This document shows positions 6,833-15,111 of a DNA stretch of 40,821 bases, one piece after another. The first letter of the stretch is position 1. Every line of letters begins with the position of its first letter. Made by a program: the position numbers and the translations under genes. The notes beneath the pieces are model-generated. The model made no database searches and was not told where the DNA came from. It was given only the letters and a program-made list of their open reading frames with translations. Source of the DNA: Spirochaetota bacterium (GTDB taxonomy: Bacteria > Spirochaetota > UBA4802 > UBA5368); assembly GCA_025457965.1 (NCBI GenBank), contig JALOTJ010000014.1, forward strand, positions 1 to 40,821, read 5' to 3'.

Positions 6833-9151
6833 GTGTCCGTAGTCACGAACAAGACAGAGTCCGATTGGAACGAAATAATCATATCCTCGGGCGTGGTACC
6901 CGCACTATCGGGCAACGCGGCCGTGGTGCTGGAGAAGCGCTACCTGGCCAGGGACGAGGAGGGGCGCGTCGTCGAGACGCCGGCGGGAATGTTCGAGCGC
7001 ATCGCGAGATTCATCGCCTCCGCCGATTTCAATTACGGAAAATCGCACGATGAGGTGAGCGCGACGGCGACCAGGTTCTACGAGATGATGGCCTCGCTCG
7101 AATTCATGCCGAACAGCCCCACGCTCATGAACGCCGGCAGGCCGCTGGGGCAGCTTGCCGCCTGCTTCGTGCTTCCCGTCGGCGATTCCATGGAGGATAT
7201 CTTCGACGCCATTAAGAACATGGCCCTCATCCACAAGAGCGGCGGTGGAACCGGCTTTTCGTTTTCGCGCCTGCGTCCCAAAAACGATATGGTGCGCTCG
7301 ACGACCGGCGTGTCCAGCGGTCCGGTTTCTTTCATGAACATCTTTAACGCGGCGACGGAAACCGTAAAACAGGGCGGAACCAGGCGGGGCGCCAACATGG
7401 CGATACTGGCGGTCGACCATCCCGACATCCTCGAGTTCATCTCGGCGAAGGAAGACGGAAGCGTGCTTACCAATTTCAACTGCTCGGTGGCACTCACCGA
7501 CGAATTCATGCGCGCGGTGGAGGGCGACGGGGAGTACGACCTCATCAATCCCCGAACGGGCGGCGTCGTAACGCGTCTTGGGGCCAGGAGCGTATTCGAT
7601 CTGATCGTAAAAAAGGCCTGGCAAAACGGCGAACCCGGGATCGTTTTTATCGACCGCATCAACGATGGCAACCCGATTAAAAAAGTGGGAAGAATAGAGA
7701 GTACCAACCCCTGCGGCGAACAGCCGCTTCTGCCGTACGAGTCCTGCAACCTTGGTTCCATCAATCTGGCCAGGGCCCTCGCGAAGGACGCTGGCGAGTA
7801 TTCGATCGATTACGAAAAGCTTGCCGCCCTCACGCGCGACGCCGTGCATTTTCTCGACAACGTGATCGACCAGAACAGGTATCCCCTGCCCGAGATTCGG
7901 GAGATGACGCTCTCCAACAGGAAGATCGGGCTGGGCATAATGGGATTCGCCGATATGCTGATCCGGCTCGGCATTCCGTACGATTCGGACGAGGCGATCG
8001 ATATCGCCGAGGGCGTGATGTCGGCCATCCAGGAGGAGTCGAAAAAGGCCTCGTGCGCGCTCGCCGCGGAGCGCGGAGCCTTCCCGAATTTCGCCCGTTC
8101 CGAATTCGCCGAACGGGGCGAGCCGCCGCTGCGGAACGCGACCACGACGACGATCGCGCCGACCGGAACGATAAGCATCATCGCCGATACCACCAGCGGC
8201 ATCGAACCCATCTTCGCCCTCGCATTCGTACGCAACGTCATGGACAACAGCGCGCTCGTGGAGGTCAACCCCCTCTTCGAGCAGGTCGCGCGCGAAAAGG
8301 GGTTCTACTCCGAGGAAATTATTAAGCGCGTGGCCGCCGAGGGCACTGCCGCGCATATCGACGGGGTCCCCGGGGAGGTCCGCGGCGTTTTCGTCACCGC
8401 GCACGACATAGCGCCGGAGAGCCACGTGAAGGCCCAGGCGGCCTTCCAGCGGTTCGTCGACAACGCGGTATCGAAGACCGTGAACTTCCCGAAAGAGGCG
8501 ACGGTCGGCGACATCGACAAGGTATACCGGCTGGCCTATGCCATGGGGTGCAAGGGCGTAACGGTGTACCGCGACGGCTCGCGCGAGAACCAGGTACTGG
8601 AGGTGAAGCGGGAGGCCGTGCCCGGCAATCCGGCGATCGAAGCGCCGTGCCACCTCATGCCGCGCTCGCGGGGTGAGGTCACCTTCGGGTCCACGCGCAA
8701 GATGTCCACCGGTTGCGGGGCTCTGTACGTGACGATCAACCAGGACGACGAGGGGCTCTTCGAGGTGTTCGCCACGATGGGAAAGAGCGGCGGCTGCGCC
8801 GCGAGCCAGACCGAGGCGGTAAGCCGCCTCATTTCGCTGTCGCTGCGGTGCGGGATCGAGCCCGCGCAGATCATCAAGCAGCTCAAGGGCGTGCGCTGTC
8901 CGAACCAGGCGTGGGAAAAGGGCGGGCGCATCTATTCATGCGCCGACGCCATCGCCAAGGCGCTCGAACGGCACCTCGGCCTGGACTCCCGCGACAACCA
9001 TGGGAGCGAGGCCGCGAAGCACGACGCCGAGACCAACGGCAAGGGCTCGGACGCCGTGATGGTCGGCGTGTGCCCCGACTGCCACGGGCCGCTCGAATTC
9101 GAGTCGGGCTGTTCGGTCTGCAGAATGTGCGGTTTTTCGCGCTGCGGATAA
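6833..9151 (+). CDS. nrdJ: adenosylcobalamin-dependent (class II) ribonucleoside-diphosphate reductase
   Basis: The enzyme reduces ribonucleotides to deoxyribonucleotides using a radical generated from coenzyme B12, without needing oxygen. The start is GTG 6833, set by GGAGG six bases upstream. The 772-residue protein shows NSPTLMNAG (from residue 94), the active-site Cys in LAACFVLP (C111), the catalytic NPCGEQPLLPYESCN (C294, E296), and PTGTISIIADTTSG. The C-terminal part holds a TSCPD domain (STGCGALYVTIN, KSGGCAAS, GVRCPNQAW). The protein ends in a zinc-ribbon-like CPDCHG...CRMCGFSRCG with cysteines that could re-reduce the active site. All key residues are present. It is monocistronic by layout, with its own promoter candidate and a terminator immediately after the stop. 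It implies a B12 supply and a capacity for anaerobic DNA precursor synthesis. Confidence 0.95.
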   Translation: MSVVTNKTESDWNEIIISSGVVPALSGNAAVVLEKRYLARDEEGRVVETPAGMFERIARFIASADFNYGKSHDEVSATATRFYEMMASLEFMPNSPTLMNAGRPLGQLAACFVLPVGDSMEDIFDAIKNMALIHKSGGGTGFSFSRLRPKNDMVRSTTGVSSGPVSFMNIFNAATETVKQGGTRRGANMAILAVDHPDILEFISAKEDGSVLTNFNCSVALTDEFMRAVEGDGEYDLINPRTGGVVTRLGARSVFDLIVKKAWQNGEPGIVFIDRINDGNPIKKVGRIESTNPCGEQPLLPYESCNLGSINLARALAKDAGEYSIDYEKLAALTRDAVHFLDNVIDQNRYPLPEIREMTLSNRKIGLGIMGFADMLIRLGIPYDSDEAIDIAEGVMSAIQEESKKASCALAAERGAFPNFARSEFAERGEPPLRNATTTTIAPTGTISIIADTTSGIEPIFALAFVRNVMDNSALVEVNPLFEQVAREKGFYSEEIIKRVAAEGTAAHIDGVPGEVRGVFVTAHDIAPESHVKAQAAFQRFVDNAVSKTVNFPKEATVGDIDKVYRLAYAMGCKGVTVYRDGSRENQVLEVKREAVPGNPAIEAPCHLMPRSRGEVTFGSTRKMSTGCGALYVTINQDDEGLFEVFATMGKSGGCAASQTEAVSRLISLSLRCGIEPAQIIKQLKGVRCPNQAWEKGGRIYSCADAIAKALERHLGLDSRDNHGSEAAKHDAETNGKGSDAVMVGVCPDCHGPLEFESGCSVCRMCGFSRCG

Positions 9152-9154
9152 AAT

Positions 9155-9184
9155 AAAAAGGCGCGCCGGCGGGCGCGCCTTTTT
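9155..9184. terminator. bidirectional rho-independent terminator (nrdJ / porin)
   Basis: A perfect 13-bp inverted repeat, AAAAAGGCGCGCC, with a GGCG loop and flanking A and T runs on the two sides. It starts 4 bases after the nrdJ stop and ends 20 bases before the stop of the convergent porin-like gene, so it can serve both. Confidence 0.93.
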
Positions 9185-9204
9185 CTGCGGAATGCGGGTG
9201 GCAA

Positions 9205-10044
9205 TCAGAGCGTTCTCGAAACGCTGAAATCGGCCCAGACGTGGTTTTTCATCCTGCCCCTGCCATCTTCGTCCGGATCGTACTCCTGCCAGAAGTCGCT
9301 GTCGAGCGATCGCGCGTAATACAGGCCGGCGGCAAAGACCGTACCGCCGAAGTCCTTCAGGAAACCGAGCCTGGCTCCGGCGTCGCTCCATCCCTTCGCA
9401 TCGAGGTAGGCGTTATTGTAATAGCCCACCCATGCCGATACGGTGAAGGCCGAGTCGACGGTCTTCGCGAATTCCTGTGCCAGGGAGAGTTTTACGTAAT
9501 AGTCTTCGTCCCGGGGAGTTTTGTCCGCGTTTTCCTTTACATAGTAATCGTAATAGAAATCGACTCGCGGATTGAGCACTGTCTTGAGGCCCAGCCCAAG
9601 CGTTCCATCGATGAACGACGGGTTGGTCGCCGCGGGATCGGCGTCGTCGTAGAAGGGATAGGAAACATACAGCACGCCGATATTAAATGACACGATATCG
9701 CCGAGGTCTTTCGCGAACGAGGCCCCGTAATCGAACTCGTGGTAGGGGCGTTTCGCCTCGCGGTCTCCGGCGGTGCCGGCATACAGGTAGTCAGCGTTAA
9801 GACCGGCGGCGACCAGGAACGACAGGCCTGTGTCGCCGAGTACGAGTCCCGCGGATGGCCACAACACGCCTGAGCCCTTGCCGTTGAGCTCGACACCGCG
9901 CCACCAGTAAGTACTGGCGTAGCTTAGACCTACAGGTACCTTGAAAAATGCGGCTTCCTCTTCAGCGAAAGCCTTTCCCGGCGCGATTCCCGCCGCAAGC
10001 AGGGCAAGAGCGGCCAGGCACGACAGAAGTCTTGGTTTTCTCAT
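9205..10044 (-). CDS. TorF-like putative outer-membrane porin in the amt-glnK unit
   Basis: A 279-residue exported beta-barrel-type protein. I chose ATG 10044, behind AGGAG with 5-base spacing, rather than the upstream in-frame start at 10065. A clear signal peptide ends at KAFA. The mature part consists of alternating aromatic/polar strands (YYDYYVKENAD, WVGYYNNAYLD) and ends in a hydrophobic/aromatic-type strand (WADFSVSRTL). Near the mature N-terminus, SYASTYWWRGVELNGKG resembles the SDYVFRG-type opening of the TorF/TIGR02001 putative porins, which are often found beside glnK-amtB in proteobacteria. By position it would help ammonium or other small nitrogen compounds cross the outer membrane under nitrogen limitation. 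That role is inference. It follows glnK after 147 bases holding a large inverted repeat. Confidence 0.75.
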   Translation of the reverse strand: MRKPRLLSCLAALALLAAGIAPGKAFAEEEAAFFKVPVGLSYASTYWWRGVELNGKGSGVLWPSAGLVLGDTGLSFLVAAGLNADYLYAGTAGDREAKRPYHEFDYGASFAKDLGDIVSFNIGVLYVSYPFYDDADPAATNPSFIDGTLGLGLKTVLNPRVDFYYDYYVKENADKTPRDEDYYVKLSLAQEFAKTVDSAFTVSAWVGYYNNAYLDAKGWSDAGARLGFLKDFGGTVFAAGLYYARSLDSDFWQEYDPDEDGRGRMKNHVWADFSVSRTL

Positions 10045-10140
10045 GATAGCTCCTCTTTCATTCAAATTTTAATCAAACAGTGTTTCGTGATTATGATCCC
10101 TGCGTTTATATGGCCGTGGCCATGGTATCCGCATTTGAAT

Positions 10141-10185
10141 CGGGGCCGCACGGGTTTTTAGTACTGCCGCGCGGCCCCGGTTTTT
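10141..10185 (+). repeat. 12-bp inverted repeat between glnK and the porin gene
   Basis: CGGGGCCGCACG (10141-10152) pairs with CGCGCGGCCCCG (10168-10179) with one G-T pair, around a 15-base loop. A T run follows on the plus strand (10181-10185). The terminator-like U tract therefore faces away from the amt-glnK-porin transcript. On the minus strand it would be an mRNA hairpin between glnK and the porin, possibly limiting read-through or protecting an mRNA end. Confidence 0.55.
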
Positions 10186-10191
10186 ACGAAA

Positions 10192-10533
10192 CTAACCGAT
10201 AGCCTCGCTGCCGGTCTCGCCGGTGCGTACGCGAATGCACTGCTCGAGTGGAACGACGAATATCTTCCCGTCGCCGATCTTACCGGTCCGCGCGCCTTTG
10301 ATGATCGCCTCGATCGCCGGCTCCACAAAATCATCGTTCACCGCTATCTCGAAGCGGGCCTTGTCGAGCAGGTTGACCTCGGTGGTCGCTCCGCGATAGG
10401 ACTCCGTATATCCCCCCTGGGCGCCGCAGCCGATGACGCTGGAGACGGTCATCTTCCCGACCTTTGCCGCGGCGAGCGCTTCCTTTACGTCGGTCAGCTT
10501 CTCGGGTTGTACGACTGCTATTATAAGCTTCAT
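10192..10533 (-). CDS. glnK: PII nitrogen regulatory protein, Thr at position 51
   Basis: A trimeric signal protein that senses 2-oxoglutarate and ATP/ADP and blocks the Amt channel when nitrogen is ample. The 113-residue length and spacing align residue for residue with E. coli GlnB over the first 60 positions. Q39 and K58 are kept, and [12 protein letters not shown] gives the nucleotide-binding B-loop. In the T-loop Y46 is present (ESYRG), but the uridylylation position 51 is Thr ([10 protein letters not shown]), so control by GlnD-type uridylylation at Tyr51 is not possible. A strong AAGGAGG lies 7 bases before the ATG. It sits 30 bases downstream of amt, the standard pairing, which supports the GlnK assignment over GlnB. 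Confidence 0.92.
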   Translation of the reverse strand: MKLIIAVVQPEKLTDVKEALAAAKVGKMTVSSVIGCGAQGGYTESYRGATTEVNLLDKARFEIAVNDDFVEPAIEAIIKGARTGKIGDGKIFVVPLEQCIRVRTGETGSEAIG

Positions 10534-10563
10534 ACTGCTTCCTCCTTAGTGTGTTGGAACGCG

Positions 10564-11985
10564 CTACTTCGTCAGGAATCCCTGGAAATCGGGATACGCC
10601 TTCATTCCGTGCTCGCCGAGGTCCAGGCCGGCGATTTCCTCCTCGCGCGATACCCTCATCCCCATGATGAGCCGGATGACATACCAGACGGCAAAGGCGA
10701 GGCCGAAGGTGAAAGCACCCACGGCCAGGACTCCGACTGCCTGCGCTCCCAGCAGCTTGAGCCCACCGCCGAAGAAGAGTCCGTTTCCGGTTGCCGTGCC
10801 CGTAATAGCGTCCTGGGCGAAAAGTCCAACGGCGAGCGTACCGAAGATGCCATTAACCAGGTGGACCGAAAGCGCGCCGACCGGGTCGTCGATTTTGAGC
10901 CTGTCGAACATCATGACCGCGAGGACCACCAGTACGCCGGCGACAAGCCCGATGATGACCGACGAGCCGACGCTTACGAACGCGCAGGGGGCGGTAATGG
11001 CGACCAGGCCCGCGAGCGCGCCGTTGATGATCATGGACAGATCGGGCTTCTTCTGGATGAACCACGAGATGAAGGTGGAACTGAGGATCGCGGCCGCGGC
11101 CGCGGTGTTGGTGGTGACGGCCACATGCGCGATCGCGCTGCCGTCGCCGACCGCCATCGTCGAGCCGGGATTGAACCCGAACCACCCGAACCAGAGTATG
11201 AGCCCTCCCAGCGTCACCATGGACATGTTATGTCCGAAGATCGGATTGACCGAGCCGTCCGCGCGGTACTTGCCGAGCCGCGGGCCGAGAAGGAGAACCC
11301 CGGCGAGGGCGGACCAGCCGCCCACCGAATGGACCACGGTAGATCCGGCGAAGTCGAACATGCCGAGCGAAGCGAGCCATCCACCGCCCCAGATCCAGTG
11401 CCCCGTAAGCGGGTACATGATGCCGACCAGGATAAAGGAGAAAAAGATGAACGACGAAAACTTTATGCGTTCGGCCACGGCGCCCGAAACGATGGTGGCC
11501 GCGGTCCCGGCGAAGACGAGCTGGAAGAAAAACTTGGCCCACAGCGGTACGCCCGTCCAGCTGATGGCGGAATAGGCGCCTTTGTAGGCCTCCCCGATCG
11601 CCGGACTGGTGTCGGCGCCGTTCACGAAGAACAGCCCCTCGAGTCCCATGAAGGGATTGCCGTTGCCGAACATGAGTCCCCAGCCGATCGCGTAAAACGA
11701 CAGCGAGGCGATGGCGAAGACGATGAAATTTTTGGCCAGGATATTAACCGCGTTTTTCGCGCGGGACAATCCGGACTCTACCATGGCGAAGCCAAGGTTC
11801 ATGAAGAAGACAAGAAACGCCGCGAAAAGCACCCATACGGTGTCGATGCCGACCGCGATGGATGTCTTAAGAGCGTCAAGCGCCTCCCGGGTAACGGCCG
11901 CGGGTGCGTTCTCCGCGGCGAATGCGGCTGTCGCTGATGCGCCGATGAACAGCGCGAGCGCCAGAATTCCTGATAACTTTCTCAT
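10564..11985 (-). CDS. amt: ammonium transporter, Amt/MEP/Rh family
   Basis: An inner-membrane trimeric channel that takes up ammonium. The 473-residue protein has a cleavable signal sequence (ALFIGASATAAFAA), as usual for bacterial Amt, and about 11 membrane helices. Family landmarks: GFAMVESGLSRAKN, WIWGGGWL, the first pore histidine in VVHSVGGWSALAG, WFGWFGFNPGS, and the second pore histidine in HLVNGIFGTLAVG. The cytoplasmic C-terminus ends with GLDLGEHGMKAYPDF, the segment that couples to PII proteins. glnK follows immediately. A sigma-54 type promoter candidate lies 45-60 bases upstream, as expected for nitrogen-limitation control. The binding site is a purine-rich GGGGGGCTT before the ATG. 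Confidence 0.96.
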   Translation of the reverse strand: MRKLSGILALALFIGASATAAFAAENAPAAVTREALDALKTSIAVGIDTVWVLFAAFLVFFMNLGFAMVESGLSRAKNAVNILAKNFIVFAIASLSFYAIGWGLMFGNGNPFMGLEGLFFVNGADTSPAIGEAYKGAYSAISWTGVPLWAKFFFQLVFAGTAATIVSGAVAERIKFSSFIFFSFILVGIMYPLTGHWIWGGGWLASLGMFDFAGSTVVHSVGGWSALAGVLLLGPRLGKYRADGSVNPIFGHNMSMVTLGGLILWFGWFGFNPGSTMAVGDGSAIAHVAVTTNTAAAAAILSSTFISWFIQKKPDLSMIINGALAGLVAITAPCAFVSVGSSVIIGLVAGVLVVLAVMMFDRLKIDDPVGALSVHLVNGIFGTLAVGLFAQDAITGTATGNGLFFGGGLKLLGAQAVGVLAVGAFTFGLAFAVWYVIRLIMGMRVSREEEIAGLDLGEHGMKAYPDFQGFLTK

Positions 11986-12029
11986 AAGCCCCCCGGAATA
12001 GTGGAAATATTGTAACCTGCCAGTAGGTG

Positions 12030-12045
12030 AGCATAAAACGTGCCG
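12030..12045 (-). promoter_or_regulatory. sigma-54 (-24/-12) promoter candidate for amt-glnK-porin
   Basis: Minus-strand CGGCACGTTTTATGCT matches the RpoN consensus TGGCACGNNNNTTGCW in all but two positions. The invariant GG and GC are present with the required 10 bases between them. Transcription would start near 12019, giving a leader of about 35 bases before the amt ATG. Sigma-54/NtrC control is the classical mode for amt-glnK units. I saw no convincing NtrC site upstream. Confidence 0.65.
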
Positions 12046-12299
12046 AAGTTCGCGACGGGCTTAAATGGAATTCGAAAAGCGTATCAGACCCGGCAGGCGG
12101 CCGGTAATTTAACATTGCCGTAACGGGATGTTATCTGCCATCCTTTGAAGTGGTTGCCTGCGAATTGATCTAGGGGTGGGCGGGCGGCGGTTGCGCGGAC
12201 AGGGGTCTGGTATCTGACGGATCGCGATACGATTATGTATCTGTTGAGGTTTTTTTGATACAGATTTGTGCCGTAAATAATGGTGATCGTATCAGGTCG
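12046..12299. other. gene-free spacer upstream of amt
   Basis: No gene seen. The part near 12205-12295 repeats short GATAC/GTATC elements on both strands (for example TGTATC and GATACA flanking a T run around 12234-12260). They may be sites for an activator or may be chance; no consensus was recognised. Confidence 0.3.
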
Positions 12300-13250
12300 T
12301 TAAAGAGGACTGTTGTCGGAAATAGACGGGGTGTCCCTGTCTCTGCGATACTCGTGTACCCAGGGGCCGCGTTTCAGCTTGTGGCGGAAGTTGGTTGAAT
12401 CGTCTTCTATTATCTTTTCCAGGTAGGCGATCTGACGCTCGATGGCCTCGAGATACAGATTTGTATCGATTCCGTGTCGGTGCTTGAAATAGTGCTGGGA
12501 ATATATATGAATGTTCATATACGATTCGGTAAGCCGATTTTTCGTAATCTGGTAGAAGTCGACGGTTTTACGGAGCAGATCGAATTCCGTGTTGAAACCG
12601 GCGATTCCGGCTTCCTTGAATTCATAATACAGAAAGAGCAGCTTCTCCAGGTAAGAGCGGTCCGACATCTGGCCCAGGATGTCCGCCGTCCCCAGGACGC
12701 ACCCCGCGTACTGTTCCGCGTCGGATTTGAAAGGTATGGTGTCGAGGTCCACGCTGAGCCCCGTACAGCGGATGGTGTTCGTGATCATCCTGATAGACTC
12801 GCCATCAAAGCGAAACGCGTCACGGTTTCTCTGAAGAAAGTTCACGCTGCGCTCCACGTGCGTGGAGGTGTATTTAGCACCGGTTCCCTCGGTGTCCCCT
12901 GATTCCTGGATATACCCGGTATCGTGCAACAGAGCGGCGCAGAACAGGTTGACGGCGACTGTGACCGGAAGGGGCGGGTTCTGTATGTTGAATCCGTCTA
13001 CGATCCTGGCCGAGGCGAGGAGAGCATCCATGGTGTGCGTCAGATTGTGGTATTCGGTGTTGCACGCGCGGTAACCGGGATATTTACCCACAAAGAGGTT
13101 CTTTACAAGCCGGGCACAACGGGCGACCGGGGCGAAGGCGCGGGCGGAATAATGGTGGTGGAATATATTCTTAACCTCGGCTACGACCGCCGCAGGCTTC
13201 TGTGACGCCAGAAGGCTAGAAAGCTGGGTACAATCCTCCCGGTGTGTCAT
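12300..13250 (-). CDS. HD/PDEase-like metal-dependent phosphohydrolase
   Basis: A 316-residue cytoplasmic protein of the HD superfamily. The start ATG 13250 follows GGAGG by 6 bases; longer upstream reading lacks a binding site. Metal-ligand motifs are EYHNLTHTMDAL (H68, H72) and ALLHDTGYI (H109, D110), with a later Asp in GTADILGQ. The HNxxHxxD block followed by HD resembles eukaryote-type class I cyclic nucleotide phosphodiesterases more than plain HD domains, so a cyclic nucleotide or other phosphodiester substrate is plausible. The substrate cannot be told from sequence. No regulatory domain (GAF, PAS) is visible. It is the last gene of a minus-strand series with pgeF, 231 bases behind it, and a class III cyclase is encoded elsewhere in this window (34568). 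Confidence 0.7.
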   Translation of the reverse strand: MTHREDCTQLSSLLASQKPAAVVAEVKNIFHHHYSARAFAPVARCARLVKNLFVGKYPGYRACNTEYHNLTHTMDALLASARIVDGFNIQNPPLPVTVAVNLFCAALLHDTGYIQESGDTEGTGAKYTSTHVERSVNFLQRNRDAFRFDGESIRMITNTIRCTGLSVDLDTIPFKSDAEQYAGCVLGTADILGQMSDRSYLEKLLFLYYEFKEAGIAGFNTEFDLLRKTVDFYQITKNRLTESYMNIHIYSQHYFKHRHGIDTNLYLEAIERQIAYLEKIIEDDSTNFRHKLKRGPWVHEYRRDRDTPSISDNSPL

Positions 13251-13481
13251 GATAATCCTCCTTGAATAGCGGGGCGCGCGTATTCCGGCGCTCTCTATTT
13301 CTTGCGCCGCGAGAAAAACCTTGTAAGGAATGCTGCCTTTTGCCCCCTGTCCGGAAGAACTCAAATCGACCCCGGCGCCGACAGAATGGCAGACCGTCAT
13401 AAAAACGAAGTAATTGCATTAATAGTGCTAAAAATTCTGCAAAGTGCAAAATTTTTCTTTGCGCACCGCCTTTTTCGAGGG

Positions 13482-14231
13482 TTATCGGCCCGGTTTTTCC
13501 GGCATTAGAGCGAAATTGAGGTTTCTGCCCGAGTGTCCCGCGCGGTGGCTGAAGAAAACGTCGCGTTCCTCGAGCGTGCAGTGCGCAGCGGTCAGTATGC
13601 GTTCGGGCCGTACCCCCCGGTGGGACAGCGACAACCGGATGTTGCCGGGCAGATCGAGGTGTATCAGGGCGCCCTCGCGCGTGACATTGCCGGGAAAGTG
13701 GGAGGCGACGTCCTCGTTGACGGTGTACGAACCGGGCCCGATGCCGGGCAGGATGAAGGCGGCAAGGTCTTCCGGACTGGAGCCGTAGCGCCCCTGCATG
13801 CGTTCAACGAGCTTACCGGCGATGTCGAGCCGGCAGCCGCGCCAGCCGGAGTGGACCGCCCCCAGCACGCGGCGTGATGCGTCATGGATAAAGACCGGCA
13901 CGCAGTCGGCGGTTCGTATCACCAGGCATACCCCCGGTAGTGCGGTGACCATGCCGTCGGCGTCGGCTATCGTAGGGGGATTGCCCGGGGGAATGTCATA
14001 GATGTCGATTATTTCGTCGCCGTGAACCTGGTTGACCATGAGGATATTCCGGGCCGGTACGCCGATATGATTGCTGAGGAGTTCTTTTTCTTTGTGTCGT
14101 ACGCGGTCGGCATTCCCTGAGTAATCGATCGGGTTGGCAAGTTTCGCGGCGATGCCGATTTCCACTCCGTCCGATGCCGGTATCGTGAATATTCCGTTTT
14201 GCTGCGGCAGTATCATCCTGGATTGCGCCAT
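13482..14231 (-). CDS. pgeF: PgeF/YfiH family multicopper-type purine nucleosidase / peptidoglycan editing factor
   Basis: PgeF (laccase domain, DUF152) proteins correct wrongly incorporated residues in peptidoglycan precursors in E. coli, and related proteins act on purine nucleosides. The 249-residue protein keeps the Zn/Cu ligand blocks: MVNQVHGDEI (His), RTADCVPVF (Cys) and AVHSGWRGC (His), plus LPGIGPGSYTV, where the common Cys-Cys pair is Gly-Ser. The start ATG 14231 is tentative: AAAGG lies directly before it and no better site is seen; ATG 14216 is an alternative. It follows hisJ after 82 bases and may be in the same transcript. Confidence 0.88.
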   Translation of the reverse strand: MAQSRMILPQQNGIFTIPASDGVEIGIAAKLANPIDYSGNADRVRHKEKELLSNHIGVPARNILMVNQVHGDEIIDIYDIPPGNPPTIADADGMVTALPGVCLVIRTADCVPVFIHDASRRVLGAVHSGWRGCRLDIAGKLVERMQGRYGSSPEDLAAFILPGIGPGSYTVNEDVASHFPGNVTREGALIHLDLPGNIRLSLSHRGVRPERILTAAHCTLEERDVFFSHRAGHSGRNLNFALMPEKPGR

Positions 14232-14313
14232 CCTTTTCGGGTTCTCTGCGGTTACCTCAACGAATCGGTGATTTCGGCAGGCCAACGCACCGTGCGCGGG
14301 CAGGCGGTTTCGA

Positions 14314-15111
14314 CTACAACGGTATGTCGTACCGTTTTCTTCTCGAGAATCCGGATATAGAACGGTATCCGGCCCTCCTCGCGGCCTCCGCCGCGAGTGA
14401 AAATTCGTATGCCACCTCGTCAGGATTATGGGCGTCGGAGCCCAGGGTGAGTGGAACCCCCGCGTCGAAAAGAATGGAAAGGATCGATCCCGAGGGATAC
14501 ATCTCCCCCGCCGGCTTGCGAAGCCCTGATGTGTTGATCTCGACGGCGATGTTCCGCTCGGCACACTCCACGGCGATACGACGCACCGTTGCACTGTGGT
14601 CGGCACGGGCGTGATGTCCGAATTTTTTTACGAGATCGAAGTGTCCGACTATGTTGAAGACGCCCGCGGCGATAAGCGAGCTCAATATGGCGAAATAATC
14701 GTCATATACCGCGTCGATATCCCTCTGGTCGAATTCATCCAGGTGTTCCGGATTGTCGAAGCCCCAGCCGTCGATGAAGTGGCATGATCCGATGAGATAA
14801 TCGATGCGGACGTCCGTAAGGTAGCGCCGGTCGAAACTCTCATGGAAGGGGAAGTCGACCTCCATGGCCGTTTTGACTGTGATTGCATCGCCGTGCCGCC
14901 CGCGTGCCGCCTCGACGAGCGAAAGGTAATCCTCGACCTGTTCGGGGCGCATGGTGATCCCCTCGCGAAGGCCTGCGGGAAGCGGTGCGTGGTCGGAGAA
15001 ACCGATCTCGGAAAGCCCGGCGCGCACGGCGGCGCGAATGAAATCATCGGGGCTCCCTACGGCGTGCCCGCAGAGGGGTGTGTGGGTGTGATAATCGGCA
15101 AGTCCTTTCAA
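14314..15111 (-). CDS. hisJ: PHP-family histidinol-phosphatase (HisJ type)
   Basis: A PHP phosphoesterase that removes phosphate from histidinol phosphate in histidine synthesis, using a cluster of three metals. The 265-residue protein shows the PHP motifs in order: ADYHTHTPLCGHA, IGFSDHAPLP, DYLIGSCHFIDGW, NIVGHFDLVKKFG, AVEINTSGLRKP and TLGSDAHNPDEV. The start codon is TTG at 15111, overlapping the upstream stop as TTGA, which implies translational coupling. No ATG lies between it and the first metal-binding motif, so a TTG start is hard to avoid. Other histidine genes are not nearby, so a different phosphomonoester substrate remains possible. Confidence 0.85.
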   Translation of the reverse strand: MKGLADYHTHTPLCGHAVGSPDDFIRAAVRAGLSEIGFSDHAPLPAGLREGITMRPEQVEDYLSLVEAARGRHGDAITVKTAMEVDFPFHESFDRRYLTDVRIDYLIGSCHFIDGWGFDNPEHLDEFDQRDIDAVYDDYFAILSSLIAAGVFNIVGHFDLVKKFGHHARADHSATVRRIAVECAERNIAVEINTSGLRKPAGEMYPSGSILSILFDAGVPLTLGSDAHNPDEVAYEFSLAAEAARRAGYRSISGFSRRKRYDIPL

